From assembly GCF_001687105.1 (NCBI RefSeq), contig NZ_CP014595.1:310001-374000 (forward strand): a stretch of DNA of 64,000 bases. The letters run 5' to 3'. Shown one piece after another: positions 1-11,506 of the stretch. The notes beneath the pieces are model-generated. The model saw nothing but the letters and a program-made list of their open reading frames with translations. It had not been told where the DNA came from and ran no database searches. Numbering within the stretch: the first letter of the stretch is position 1; the number at the start of each line of letters is the position of its first letter. Made by a program: the position numbers and the translations under genes. The DNA is from Salipiger sp. CCB-MM3. Its GTDB lineage: Bacteria > Pseudomonadota > Alphaproteobacteria > Rhodobacterales > Rhodobacteraceae.

Positions 1-1
1 T

Positions 2-1045
2 GCGCCGCAGGCATCCACAAAGGACGGCGGTCCCGCGTCGGCAGGTGCCAAGGCAAGCGCCGAGACAAGCGGTAAGACCGACGGGAAGACGGGCGCCAAG
101 ACCGGCAGCAAGAAAGGCGGCAAGCCCGCCCCCGTGCGCGGCGGCACGGCGGATTACCTCTCGGACAAGGCGCTGCGCGGCACCATCCGGCTGGCGCTGA
201 CGCTGCCGCCTGCGCTGCGCGGACGGATGATGGGAACGCTGGTGCGGCGCCTCGTGGCGCCGCTCGCGGGCTACCGGGCGCGCGCCATGGCCAATCTCGA
301 ACACGTCTGGCCGGATATGCCCGAGGCCGAAAAGCGCCGCATCGCCGATCAGGTGGCCGACAATGCCGGGCGCACGATGATCGAGAATTACGACGTCGCC
401 GGACTTTTGGAGCGGATGAAGGACACGCCGGTGACCGGCGAAGGCGTCGCCGCGATCGAAGCCGCCCGCGCCGAGGGGCGCCCGATCCTCTTTGTCACCG
501 GCCATTACGGCAACTTCGAAGCGCCGCGCGCCGCGCTGGTGGCGCGGGGCTGGCGCATCGGCGGGCTCTACCGGCCCATGGCCAACCCGTTTTTCAACGA
601 GCACTATGCCGCCAATATGCACGCGCTGAGCGATCCGGTCTTTGAACAGGGCCGCCGCGGCACCATGGGGCTGCTCAAGCACATTCGCGGCGGCGGCATG
701 GGCGTGCTGTTGTTCGACGTCTACGACAGCGCCGGAACCTCCATCGACTTTCTCGGCCAGCCCGCGCCCACGCTGACCTCCGCCGCCGAGATCGCGGTGA
801 AAACCGGCGCGCTCTTTGTGCCCTTCTTCGGCATCCGCAAGCCCGACGGGGTGAACTTCGAGGCGGTGTTTGAAGCGCCCATCGCCCATGGTGAGCCGGT
901 GGAGATGATGCGCGAGGTCACCCGTAGGCTGGAGGCGCGGATCGAGGCAGACCCGGGCCAGTGGTTCTGGATCCACCGCCGCTGGAAGCCCAAGCGCCAG
1001 CGCAAGCGGGCCGAGAAGCGCGCGCGCCAGCACGATCAGAGCTAG
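2..1045 (+). CDS. LpxL/HtrB-family lipid A acyltransferase (5' partial)
   Basis: This is a lysophospholipid/lipid A acyltransferase that would transfer a secondary acyl chain to lipid A or a related lipid at the inner membrane. The family HX4E-type motif is visible in GHYGNFE, about residue 122 counted from the GTG at 134. The C-terminus ends in WFWIHRRWKPKRQ, typical of LpxL-like enzymes. The frame stays open to the window edge, so the true start probably lies outside. The visible region before residue VRGGTADY is a low-complexity Lys/Gly/Ala/Thr stretch that is not part of the catalytic domain. A GTG at 134 is an alternative start that would give 303 residues, close to the family's normal length, but no clear ribosome binding site precedes it. 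Confidence 0.85.
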   Translation, partial: APQASTKDGGPASAGAKASAETSGKTDGKTGAKTGSKKGGKPAPVRGGTADYLSDKALRGTIRLALTLPPALRGRMMGTLVRRLVAPLAGYRARAMANLEHVWPDMPEAEKRRIADQVADNAGRTMIENYDVAGLLERMKDTPVTGEGVAAIEAARAEGRPILFVTGHYGNFEAPRAALVARGWRIGGLYRPMANPFFNEHYAANMHALSDPVFEQGRRGTMGLLKHIRGGGMGVLLFDVYDSAGTSIDFLGQPAPTLTSAAEIAVKTGALFVPFFGIRKPDGVNFEAVFEAPIAHGEPVEMMREVTRRLEARIEADPGQWFWIHRRWKPKRQRKRAEKRARQHDQS

Positions 1046-1147
1046 TCCGCCGAGCACGGCGCTGCCTGCGCAAAAGGCTTGCCGAATGCAGCGCCGTCGG
1101 CTCTCCTGCCCGGATATTCGAGACAGGAATTTTCCGGGAGACCCCAA

Positions 1148-1489
1148 ATGCCTTCAGCCAAGTTCTACCTTACAGCGGCGCTGATGCTCGCCGCCTGCGC
1201 CGAGACAGATAGCCCCGCAATAGACGCGCCCATGCCCGCCTCTCCGGCTGGACCGCCCTTCATCACCTCGATGTCGCCCGACGTCAGCAGCGCGGCGATT
1301 TCGGCCTGCCAGTCGGCGCTTGCGGCGCAGACCGAGGGCGGCGTCACCGTGGTCGGCGGCGAAACCTCAGAGGCGGCAACGGCGGTCTATATGCGGGTCG
1401 GCGCCAACGGGGCACCATGGCGTTGTCTGGTCGCGCCTGACGGCAGCAACCCAGACCTGATGTTCATGGGAGATGAGGGCGCGGCCTGA
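1148..1489 (+). CDS. small putative lipoprotein, unknown function
   Basis: The 113-residue product opens with a hydrophobic segment ending in LAAC, a lipobox with the modified cysteine near residue 17, so it is probably anchored in a membrane and faces the periplasm. The start at 1148 is chosen because GGGAG lies a few bases upstream and because the longer upstream start would bury the signal peptide. The mature part is Ala/Ser/Pro-rich and contains two further cysteines, which could pair. I do not recognise the domain. It follows the acyltransferase on the same strand by about 100 bases and converges on the DUF1223 gene. Confidence 0.65.
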   Translation: MPSAKFYLTAALMLAACAETDSPAIDAPMPASPAGPPFITSMSPDVSSAAISACQSALAAQTEGGVTVVGGETSEAATAVYMRVGANGAPWRCLVAPDGSNPDLMFMGDEGAA

Positions 1490-1517
1490 CTCGCAACTGG
1501 CCTCGCCGCGTGCTGGA

Positions 1518-2225
1518 TCAGTCTTTCCAGCGCGCCGAGGCCAGAACCGGGCCGAACTGGGCTTCCTGCAGAAGCACCACAGCCGGATCGTCGCCTTCCA
1601 AGGGCACGGAGGTCTCATAGGGCTCCTGCCCGTCCCAACTGCCGATCACCTGCCAGCCGTGGGCGATATTGGTGTAGGTCACCTCAAGCCCGGCATTCTC
1701 GCCATCCTCGATCGAGACGGTCTTTTCCGGCGCATAGCGCACGAGGTGGATCACCGTTTCCGGCGGCAGCTTGGCCAGCGGCTCGGCGCGGATCACCAAT
1801 TGGTCGCCATCGCGCGCCACCAGAAGTTTCGCGGGCGACGCGGTTTCCGACGCGGCGCGGATCGCATCCACCACTTTCATCGGGCGCGAGCCAACCACGT
1901 CGTAGCGCCCGTTCACGATCATCTGCGGCGTGTAGAGCGAGCGGCGACCGGCGGCGCGGGCATAGCCCTTCTGGCGCTTGGTAAAGCCCGGATCGGCGAA
2001 ATCATCCTTCCAGCCGATGTAATCCCAATAGTCCACATGCAGCGCCAGCGGGATGACATCCTCGCGGTTGCTGAGCTCGGCAAGCACCGCATCGGCGGGT
2101 GGACAGGCGGCACAGCCTTGCGAGGTGAACAGCTCGACGAGAACCGGGTTGTCCTGCTGCGCCTCGGCTGCGCTGCCCGCAAGCAGCATGGCGAGAGGTG
2201 CCATCCAAGTCGTGAGTCGGTTCAT
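1518..2225 (-). CDS. DUF1223 thioredoxin-like secreted protein
   Basis: The 235-residue product matches the DUF1223 family, whose members have a thioredoxin-like fold and are usually exported. A signal peptide (MNRLTTWMAPLAMLLAGS...) precedes the family hallmarks ELFTSQGCAACPPAD, with a CxxC pair, then ALHVDYWDYIGWKD and YTPQMIVNG. The physiological substrate is unknown; a periplasmic disulfide or redox role is an inference from the CxxC. An alternative ATG at 2243 would add six residues before the signal peptide. The gene is divergent from acnA, with about 217 bases between them. Confidence 0.85.
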   Translation of the reverse strand: MNRLTTWMAPLAMLLAGSAAEAQQDNPVLVELFTSQGCAACPPADAVLAELSNREDVIPLALHVDYWDYIGWKDDFADPGFTKRQKGYARAAGRRSLYTPQMIVNGRYDVVGSRPMKVVDAIRAASETASPAKLLVARDGDQLVIRAEPLAKLPPETVIHLVRYAPEKTVSIEDGENAGLEVTYTNIAHGWQVIGSWDGQEPYETSVPLEGDDPAVVLLQEAQFGPVLASARWKD

Positions 2226-2330
2226 CTGAGCAGTGTTCCCCATGTCTGCGCCCCCATCTGGGGTACAAAACCCTCTTTGAAATAACCAATCAAGGTTTTG
2301 CGAGAGCAGGTGAAGCGTGTTTTCCGTGCA

Positions 2331-2350
2331 TTGTATACCGTTGGATACAA
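2331..2350. promoter_or_regulatory. inverted repeat TTGTAT-N8-ATACAA in the acnA/DUF1223 divergent region
   Basis: Two perfect 6-bp arms separated by 8 bases form an AT-rich dyad in otherwise GC-rich DNA, about 93 bases before the acnA start. Its shape suits a dimeric repressor, for example of the GntR type, but no regulator lies nearby and the assignment is inference. Confidence 0.35.
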
Positions 2351-2442
2351 AAAAACTCACGCGCCACTTGATCCAGCCCCCCCTCTGAGCCATCTACCTA
2401 CTAGCGACCCATTTTTCTCCACGCAATGAGAGGGAGCCAGAC

Positions 2443-5211
<2,769 letters not shown>

Positions 5212-5601
5212 TCGGCGCGCGGCGCGACTCGTCGCGCTTGCCTGACTGCTATGAACCGCCCGGAGCCCATGCTTCGGGCGGTTTTGCATTGCCCGGATGC
5301 TGCCTATGGCGGCCGTTTCGTGCCGATCCAAGGGCTGGCTGTGACCCGAAATCCTCAACCATGCCGCTTTTCCGCGCAGAAGAACGCAATTTAGGCAAAA
5401 GACCGCACGCATGTCGCAATCGCGACACCTGATCCGCCGCAACCTGCTGTATTCTTGTCAGAAGCTCCTACCTGAGGGGCAGCGAGCACAAGAACGACGA
5501 CTACCAGAACGATCACCATAAAAACGACAGCAGATAAAAACCATAAGGGGGTCCGCCCGCAGCCATAAGCGGGGGCAGCCACCACATCTTTGAGGCAGAA
5601 G
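5212..5601. other. intergenic region between acnA and the small peptide gene
   Basis: This 390-base stretch contains the acnA terminator. The second half (about 5390-5560) is poorer in G+C than its surroundings, with several short A runs, and could hold the promoter of the peptide gene. I found no convincing coding sequence or RNA gene here. Confidence 0.5.
5254..5285 (+). terminator. intrinsic terminator after acnA
   Basis: A 9-bp perfect stem (AACCGCCCG with CGGGCGGTT) around a 12-base loop is followed by a short T run, 43 bases after the acnA stop. Confidence 0.85.
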
Positions 5602-5775
5602 ATGAAACGCACAACCATGATCCAGCTGGCGGCGCTTGTCGCCCTCGCCGTCCTTGGCGCCTATCACGGTGCGAAGGCGCAGCAATCCCCCGCGAGTCCG
5701 GTCTGCAGCAGGCCCGCGCTCGAGCATCCGATGGCGCCCCTCGCAAGTGATACGAAGGGCACTTGCGAACTCTGA
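5602..5775 (+). CDS. small secreted peptide, unknown
   Basis: This open frame of 57 codons begins with an ATG preceded by GAGG at 6 bases. The first 26 or so residues form a classical signal peptide (two basic residues, a hydrophobic core, then GAKAQ as a likely cleavage site). The predicted mature peptide is only about 30 residues and has two cysteines near its ends (PVCSRP and GTCEL) that could form a disulfide loop. I recognise no family. The good ribosome binding site and signal peptide argue for a real gene. It ends just before an intergenic repeat and converges on the efflux gene. Confidence 0.5.
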   Translation: MKRTTMIQLAALVALAVLGAYHGAKAQQSPASPVCSRPALEHPMAPLASDTKGTCEL

Positions 5776-5835
5776 CGCGCCTTTGGTGACGCCGCGTGCT
5801 GCGCGGGCGTCTGGCACTCTACTGGGCATCAAGGG

Positions 5836-5898
5836 AGGGGGCGCTGCCCCCTCGGCGCTTTGCGCCTCACCCCCGGCGTATTTTTAAAGAGAAGAAGC
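5836..5898. repeat. composite intergenic repeat (GC hairpins, TATTTTT, AAGAGAAGAAG)
   Basis: GC-rich inverted segments (GGGGGCGCTGCCCCC and neighbouring GGCGC/GCGCC) are followed by GTATTTTTAAAGAGAAGAAG. The same composite occurs in reverse at 38437-38494 with a slightly different purine tail. It lies between two convergent genes and may act as a bidirectional transcript end. Confidence 0.6.
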
Positions 5899-5902
5899 GG
5901 GC

Positions 5903-6331
5903 TCAGCTGCGCGCAGATGCACGCGGTGCCGGGAACAGCAGGTCGTAGAGCCAGTTGAAGACGAAGGCGTAGCCCACGTAGAACAGCGCGAAGGACATAT
6001 CCATGACCAGCGCGTGCCAAAGGCTCACCCCCAGCTGCCACGCAATATAGGGCGCAAGCGCCAGCAGCAGCCCCGCCTCGAAGAGCAGCGCATGCGCGAT
6101 GCGCAGGCCCGGCGTCTTTTGCGCATGGCCATAGCGGCGCTGCATCCAGCGGTCGAAGAGCAGATTGTAGAGATAGTTCCAGCCCGTCGCCACGAGGCTG
6201 CAGACCAGCGCGATCAGGCCGATCTCATGGGCTGAGGCGCCAAAGGCGCTGGCGCCGAGCGGGATGATGAGGGCGAGCCCGATAAGCTCGAAGCTGAGGG
6301 CGTGGCGGATACGGTCGAAACGGCTGCGCAT
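5903..6331 (-). CDS. PACE-family efflux transporter (BTP domain)
   Basis: The 142-residue product has four predicted membrane segments arranged as two tandem two-helix (BTP) units. The family signatures are present: RIRHALSFE in helix 1 with the conserved glutamate, WNYLYN at the end of helix 2, AHALLFE in helix 3 and FNWLYD in helix 4. PACE proteins such as AceI export chlorhexidine and related cations in exchange for protons. The natural substrate here is unknown, although short diamines are known for some members. It stands alone, with an intergenic repeat just past its stop codon. Confidence 0.88.
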   Translation of the reverse strand: MRSRFDRIRHALSFELIGLALIIPLGASAFGASAHEIGLIALVCSLVATGWNYLYNLLFDRWMQRRYGHAQKTPGLRIAHALLFEAGLLLALAPYIAWQLGVSLWHALVMDMSFALFYVGYAFVFNWLYDLLFPAPRASARS

Positions 6332-6469
6332 GAGGGGTCTCCTTTGCCTCGGTCCGTCCCGTCTCGTATCCCTTTTGCGGGGGAGGTCGTCCTCACTCGA
6401 TCAGCGCATCTACGCCCTCCGGCGCGGCGTTTCAAGGCCGCACCAGAGAGATGGCCGCGCTGAAATGGC

Positions 6470-7501
<1,032 letters not shown>

Positions 7502-7603
7502 TGCAATCTCCTTGCCTTGGCCCGGTATTTAGGGTGCGCGCGGCGTCCGCGACAGCCCTGCCCGCGCACATGGGTTGTGCATCGGGTGATCAGGCGGGCG
7601 CGG

Positions 7604-8932
7604 TCAGGCGGGCGGCAGATGCAGCTCGGCGCGTTGGCCCTCGCCGATGCTTTGGGGCAGCTCCAGTGTGCCGCCGAGCCGGTCCATCGCCGCAGCCGCA
7701 ATCGCCAGCCCGAGCCCGCTGCCATCGCCGCCCGCCGTGCCGCGCACGAAACGCTCGCAGACCCGCGCGCGCAGTTCGGGCGGGATGCCCGGCCCCGCGT
7801 CCTCGACCCGCAGCACACCGCCTTGCAGCGAGATGCGCACCGTGGCGCCCTCGGGCGAGGCCTGCACCGCGTTCTCGACCAGATTGCGCAGCGCCGTATG
7901 CAGAAGGAACCCGCTGGCGCGCAGCGGCGCGGACGCGCCCTGCGGCACATCCGAGCGCAAGAGCACCCCGCGCGCCTCGGCCAGCGGCGTGAGATCGGCG
8001 CATATCTCTTCACTCAGGCGGCCAAGGTCGGCATGACCCGGGGCCTCGCCCGCGCTTTCCACCGCCGAAAGCTCCAGAAGTTGCCGCACCATCCGATCGG
8101 TGCGATCGACCGAGCGTTCGATGTTCTGCAGAGCGCGCGCCCGGGTCGCCTCATCCGGCGCGATGCGGGCGATCTGTGCCTGCGTGCGCAGCCCGGCCAG
8201 CGGGGTCTTCAGCTCATGCGCGGCGAAAGCGGTGAAATCGCGCTCCGCCTCGCGCGCCTTGGCCAGCCGCCCGAAGAGACCGTCGAGCGCCGCGCGCATG
8301 GGGCGCATCTCGGCGGGCACCGGCCCTGCGGGAAGCGGACCGAGATCGCCGGGGCTGCGCAGCCGCAGCGCCTCGGCCAGACGGTGCATGGGCGCGAGCC
8401 CGCGTCCGACGCTGACCCAGATCGCCGCCGCCAGCAGCGGCAGGATCACCGCCAGCGGCAGCAAAAGCCCCTCGATCACGCCCGACACAAGTTTGTCGCG
8501 CACGGCGAGGCTGTCGCCCACCATCACCCGCACGCCCAGCGTGGTGTTCTCCACCGTATAAACGCGCCATGTCTCGCCATCGACGGTGGATTCCGAATAA
8601 CCGGTGCCATGGGCGGCGCTCAGCTGTGCCTGCGGTGCGCCCTCGGACTGGCCCACAAGACTGCCCTGCAGCGACCATATCTGGCACGACAGCTGATGCG
8701 CGTAATCGCCATGCGCATCGAGCGGGATCGCCACCGGCGCGCCCTCGCCCGCCATGGCGATACGCCGGTCCGAGAGCAGCGAAGACACCATGCGGGCGGC
8801 TTCGGCCAGCCGCGCGTCAAGCACCTGCTGCACCTGCGCGCGGGTGGAATGCTCGATCCAGAGCACCGCCGAAAACCAGATGCCGCCGGTCGCCAGCGCG
8901 AGGATCAGAAAGAGGCGCAGCCGCAGCGACAC
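7604..8932 (-). CDS. sensor histidine kinase (QseC/PmrB-like)
   Basis: This membrane sensor kinase is the partner of the upstream response regulator. A membrane segment at about residues 4-23 and a second near residues 155-175 enclose a periplasmic sensor of about 130 residues. A HAMP-like linker follows, then the H box AAHELKTPLAG (His239), an N box (LVENAVQASP) and G boxes (EDAGPGIP, GDGSGLGLAI). The GTG start at 8932 sits 4 bases after the regulator stop, so the two are translationally coupled; longer in-frame starts would overlap the regulator. The signal is unknown. Its neighbours suggest an envelope stress or cationic cue, which is inference. Confidence 0.92.
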   Translation of the reverse strand: MSLRLRLFLILALATGGIWFSAVLWIEHSTRAQVQQVLDARLAEAARMVSSLLSDRRIAMAGEGAPVAIPLDAHGDYAHQLSCQIWSLQGSLVGQSEGAPQAQLSAAHGTGYSESTVDGETWRVYTVENTTLGVRVMVGDSLAVRDKLVSGVIEGLLLPLAVILPLLAAAIWVSVGRGLAPMHRLAEALRLRSPGDLGPLPAGPVPAEMRPMRAALDGLFGRLAKAREAERDFTAFAAHELKTPLAGLRTQAQIARIAPDEATRARALQNIERSVDRTDRMVRQLLELSAVESAGEAPGHADLGRLSEEICADLTPLAEARGVLLRSDVPQGASAPLRASGFLLHTALRNLVENAVQASPEGATVRISLQGGVLRVEDAGPGIPPELRARVCERFVRGTAGGDGSGLGLAIAAAAMDRLGGTLELPQSIGEGQRAELHLPPA

Positions 8933-8936
8933 AGGG

Positions 8937-9599
8937 TCAGCCCCCGCGCGCCACGCGGTAGCCAAGGCCCCGCACGGTTTCGATGAAACTGCGCCCCAGC
9001 TTGGCACGCAGGTGATGCACATGCACTTCGACCGCGTTGCTTTCGACCTCTTCCTGCCAGCCGTAGAGACGCTCTTCGAGGGCGGGTTTCGACAGGATCT
9101 GCCCCGGACGCTCCATCAGCGCATGCAGCACCGCGAACTCGCGGCGTGAGAAACTCAGCGGCACGCCCTGCAGCACGCCGCGCATCTGCGCCGGGTCAAG
9201 CTCGAGCCCGTTCCAGCGCAGCACCGCCGCCGCGCGCCCATCGGCGCGGCGCAGGATCGCCCGCAGCCGCGCCGCCAGTTCCTCAAGATCGAAGGGTTTG
9301 CCAAGATAGTCATCCGCACCGGCGTCCAGCCCCTCGATCCGGTCCCGCACCTGATCGCGCGCGGTCAGCAGCAGCACCGGCAGGTCCGAGCCGCCGCGCC
9401 GGATCTCCGCCAGCAGGTCGATCCCCGAGCCATCGGGCAGCATCACGTCGAGCACCATGCCCGCGAACTCCGACGCCTCCAGCGCGGCGCGGGCGTCGGA
9501 CAGCGTGCCGACCGGATCAGCGGTGAAGCCCGACAGCCCCAGCCCAACCGAGAGTCCCTCGGAAAGCACAGGGTCGTCCTCGACGATCAGGATGCGCAT
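8937..9599 (-). CDS. OmpR-family response regulator (QseB/PmrA/TctD-like)
   Basis: The 220-residue regulator has a receiver domain with phospho-acceptor Asp51 in MVLDVMLPDG, the conserved LLTARD threonine and YLGKPF lysine, and a C-terminal winged helix with SRREFAVLHALM and VEVHVHHLRAKLG. The latter is typical of the QseB/PmrA/TctD branch. GGAGG precedes the ATG. A direct repeat CTTAAG-N5-CTTAAG sits 36 bases upstream of the start and fits the known PmrA/QseB-type box, suggesting autoregulation. The histidine kinase follows 4 bases downstream, and the divergent neighbour is an L,D-transpeptidase. Confidence 0.95.
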   Translation of the reverse strand: MRILIVEDDPVLSEGLSVGLGLSGFTADPVGTLSDARAALEASEFAGMVLDVMLPDGSGIDLLAEIRRGGSDLPVLLLTARDQVRDRIEGLDAGADDYLGKPFDLEELAARLRAILRRADGRAAAVLRWNGLELDPAQMRGVLQGVPLSFSRREFAVLHALMERPGQILSKPALEERLYGWQEEVESNAVEVHVHHLRAKLGRSFIETVRGLGYRVARGG

Positions 9600-9933
9600 G
9601 AAACCTCCTTGCCTCGGCGCGTTCGCTGGTAAACCTTAAGGCTTACTTAAGCAGCAATTCATAGTCGCATCACATGACCCTTTGCCCGATGCCCCGCAAG
9701 GCGCCGATGCGCGGCGCCGCTTTTGTCCCCCTTGCCTGCGCACCGCGGCCGGTGCCCGGCGCAGGCCTGCCTGTTGCTGCAACACAACAAATTGGAACCG
9801 GAGTGCGGACAAATCATACCGCCGCTCTACCTGTTTCGCGACGAGGGGTCCCGCCCATCCGGCGCGCCTCCCCCCGCCCTTTCGTCGGAGCAGCCCCGCT
9901 GCACCGCCATCCCCAAACGAACGGAACCGCCAG
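9600..9933. other. divergent intergenic region, response regulator / L,D-transpeptidase
   Basis: This 334-base region holds the CTTAAG box near its left end. The remainder is GC-rich with no convincing ORF. Frames running into the transpeptidase gene from here would place the lipoprotein signal peptide deep inside the protein, so they are not used. Confidence 0.5.
9635..9651. promoter_or_regulatory. PmrA/QseB-like direct-repeat box CTTAAG-N5-CTTAAG
   Basis: Two identical hexamers with a 5-base spacer match the YTTAAK-N5-YTTAAK pattern bound by PmrA/BasR-type regulators. The box is 36 bases upstream of the response regulator start and within the divergent region shared with the first L,D-transpeptidase gene. 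Function is inferred from pattern and position. Confidence 0.6.
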
Positions 9934-10695
9934 ATGACAGACATCCTCCGACCGCGCCGCAGTGTTCTTGCCGCGCTCTCGCTCGCCACATTGGGCCTGC
10001 TTTCGGCCTGCGCCAGCACGACTTCGGTGCCCCCGACCACCCCCGGCGCCATCTCGGAAGAGACGCGGATGATGTATATGGCGGTCGACGATGGCGACAT
10101 CACCGTTCCGGCGATCGAGGATAAATATCTGACCGAGGCGAAGAAGCGGCAGGTGGTCGACTATTGGTCGGACGAGAAACCCGGCACGATCATCGTCGAT
10201 CCCGGCGCGCGCTGGCTCTATCAGGTGCTCGAAGGCAATAAGGCCATGCGCTATTCGGTCGCCGTGGGCGCCGAGGGCCTGAGCTTTTCGGGCACCGCCA
10301 ATATCGCGCTGAAGCGCGAATGGCCCTATTGGACCCCGACCCAGAACATGATCCGCCGCGAGCCGGAAACCTACAAGCCGGTGGCGAGCGGCCTGCCCGG
10401 TGGCCTCGAAAACCCGCTCGGTGCGCGGGCGCTCTATCTCTACAAAGGCGGGCGCGACACGCTCTACCGCATCCACGGCACCCCCTCGCCCTGGACCGTC
10501 GGCCATGCCACCTCGTCGGGCTGCATCCGCATGTTCAATCAAGATTCGATGCATCTTTACGAGCGCACCCCCAAGGGCACCAAGGTGATCGTGCTAACCA
10601 AGGGCCAATCCGGTCAGGGCACCGTGCCGCCGGGCACCGCCCTGCCCGCCACGGCAGCGCTTGAGGCGCCCGCCGCCCCGGCCAGCGCCACCTGA
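9934..10695 (+). CDS. L,D-transpeptidase lipoprotein (YkuD domain)
   Basis: The 253-residue product has a lipoprotein signal peptide with lipobox LSAC (Cys26) and a YkuD domain with the catalytic block RIHGTPSPWTVGHATSSGCIRM (His and Cys both present). L,D-transpeptidases form 3-3 crosslinks in peptidoglycan or attach proteins to it, acting in the periplasm. The ATG at 9934 is the first start that puts the signal peptide at the N-terminus. The tail after the catalytic domain is Ala/Pro-rich. It is followed on the same strand, after 144 bases, by a second transpeptidase. Confidence 0.93.
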   Translation: MTDILRPRRSVLAALSLATLGLLSACASTTSVPPTTPGAISEETRMMYMAVDDGDITVPAIEDKYLTEAKKRQVVDYWSDEKPGTIIVDPGARWLYQVLEGNKAMRYSVAVGAEGLSFSGTANIALKREWPYWTPTQNMIRREPETYKPVASGLPGGLENPLGARALYLYKGGRDTLYRIHGTPSPWTVGHATSSGCIRMFNQDSMHLYERTPKGTKVIVLTKGQSGQGTVPPGTALPATAALEAPAAPASAT

Positions 10696-10765
10696 GCCTT
10701 CGGCGCGCGGCGCGCGGCGCACGGTGGATCGCATTCGCGTGAAGCCGGCGCCGCCGCGCCAAACG

Positions 10766-10782
10766 CTTAAGCTCCGGTTAAG
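10766..10782. promoter_or_regulatory. second PmrA-like box CTTAAG-N5-GTTAAG before ldt2
   Basis: A direct repeat with the same spacing as the box at 9635-9651 and one base different from it in the second hexamer. It ends 57 bases before the second L,D-transpeptidase start, a suitable place for an OmpR-type activator. Confidence 0.55.
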
Positions 10783-10839
10783 GCCGGTCACGTCTCTGGC
10801 CCGCAAGGACGGGGGTATCCCCGCCGGAAAGGAGACCAC

Positions 10840-11391
10840 ATGAGCCATAACCTCACCCGCCGTGCCGCCCTTGGCGGCGCGCTCGCCACCGCCTCAGTAC
10901 TTGCCACGCCCGCGCTGCTGCACGCCGGGACGCGCAACAATATCTCGAGCTTCGTGCGTCAGGACTGGCGCGACCATTTCGACGATCTGGGCAAAGCCAC
11001 CATCGTCGCCGACACCGCGTCGCGCGCGCTGCACTTCTGGAACAGCGACGGCAGCGAATACCGGGTCTATCCCACCTCGGTGCCGATCTCGGAAGAGCTG
11101 ACCAAACGCGGCTATACCTCCATCGTGCGCAAGAAGGTCGGCCCGTCGTGGACGCCCACCGCCTCGCAGATGGAGCGCTACCCCGACTGGAAGCCCATCG
11201 GCCCCGGCCCCGACAACCCGCTGGGCACCCACGCGATGTATCTCAGCTGGCCCGCCTATATCATCCACGGCACCCATGACACGCGGAAGATCGGGCGCCC
11301 GTCCTCGGACGGCTGCATCGGGCTTTACAACGAGAAGATCGCCGAGCTTTTCCAGCTCTGCCCAGTCGGCACGCAGGTGCGGGTGATCTGA
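10840..11391 (+). CDS. L,D-transpeptidase, Tat/Sec-exported (YkuD domain)
   Basis: The 183-residue product starts with NLTRRAALGGALA, which resembles a twin-arginine signal, followed by a hydrophobic segment and an ATPALLHAG cleavage region. The YkuD core shows YIIHGTHD and SSDGCIGLYN, so the catalytic His and Cys are intact. It has no lipobox and is shorter than the preceding transpeptidase, so it would be soluble in the periplasm rather than anchored. AAGGAG precedes the ATG. A PmrA-like box lies upstream, linking it to the adjacent two-component system by inference. Confidence 0.93.
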   Translation: MSHNLTRRAALGGALATASVLATPALLHAGTRNNISSFVRQDWRDHFDDLGKATIVADTASRALHFWNSDGSEYRVYPTSVPISEELTKRGYTSIVRKKVGPSWTPTASQMERYPDWKPIGPGPDNPLGTHAMYLSWPAYIIHGTHDTRKIGRPSSDGCIGLYNEKIAELFQLCPVGTQVRVI

Positions 11392-11442
11392 AGGCTCATC
11401 TAAGTCTCGTTCCTTGCACGTCTTGTTCCCCTCGCGTGCGGA

Positions 11443-11495
11443 CCCGCCGGAGGGCTCTTTGCGCCTCCGGCGGGGATATTTTTGCCAAGAGGAAG
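11443..11495 (+). terminator. hairpin plus TATTTTT element after ldt2
   Basis: An 11-bp perfect stem (CCCGCCGGAGG with CCTCCGGCGGG) is followed by GATATTTTTGCCAAGAGGAAG. The stem and T run could terminate the transpeptidase transcript. The tail is a variant of the intergenic repeat family seen elsewhere in this window, with a reverse copy at 41895-41916. Confidence 0.65.
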
Positions 11496-11506
11496 CCCCG
11501 GGGCGC

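Noticed and set aside
5391..5618. Reverse-strand 75-codon frame with a hydrophobic segment
   Set aside because: No ribosome binding site precedes its internal ATG; it overlaps the promoter and start of the peptide gene, and the hydrophobic run (V/L) comes from an AC-rich tract on the other strand.
9682..9933. Upstream extension of the first L,D-transpeptidase
   Set aside because: It would put the lipoprotein signal peptide in mid-protein; the ATG at 9934 gives a normal lipoprotein.
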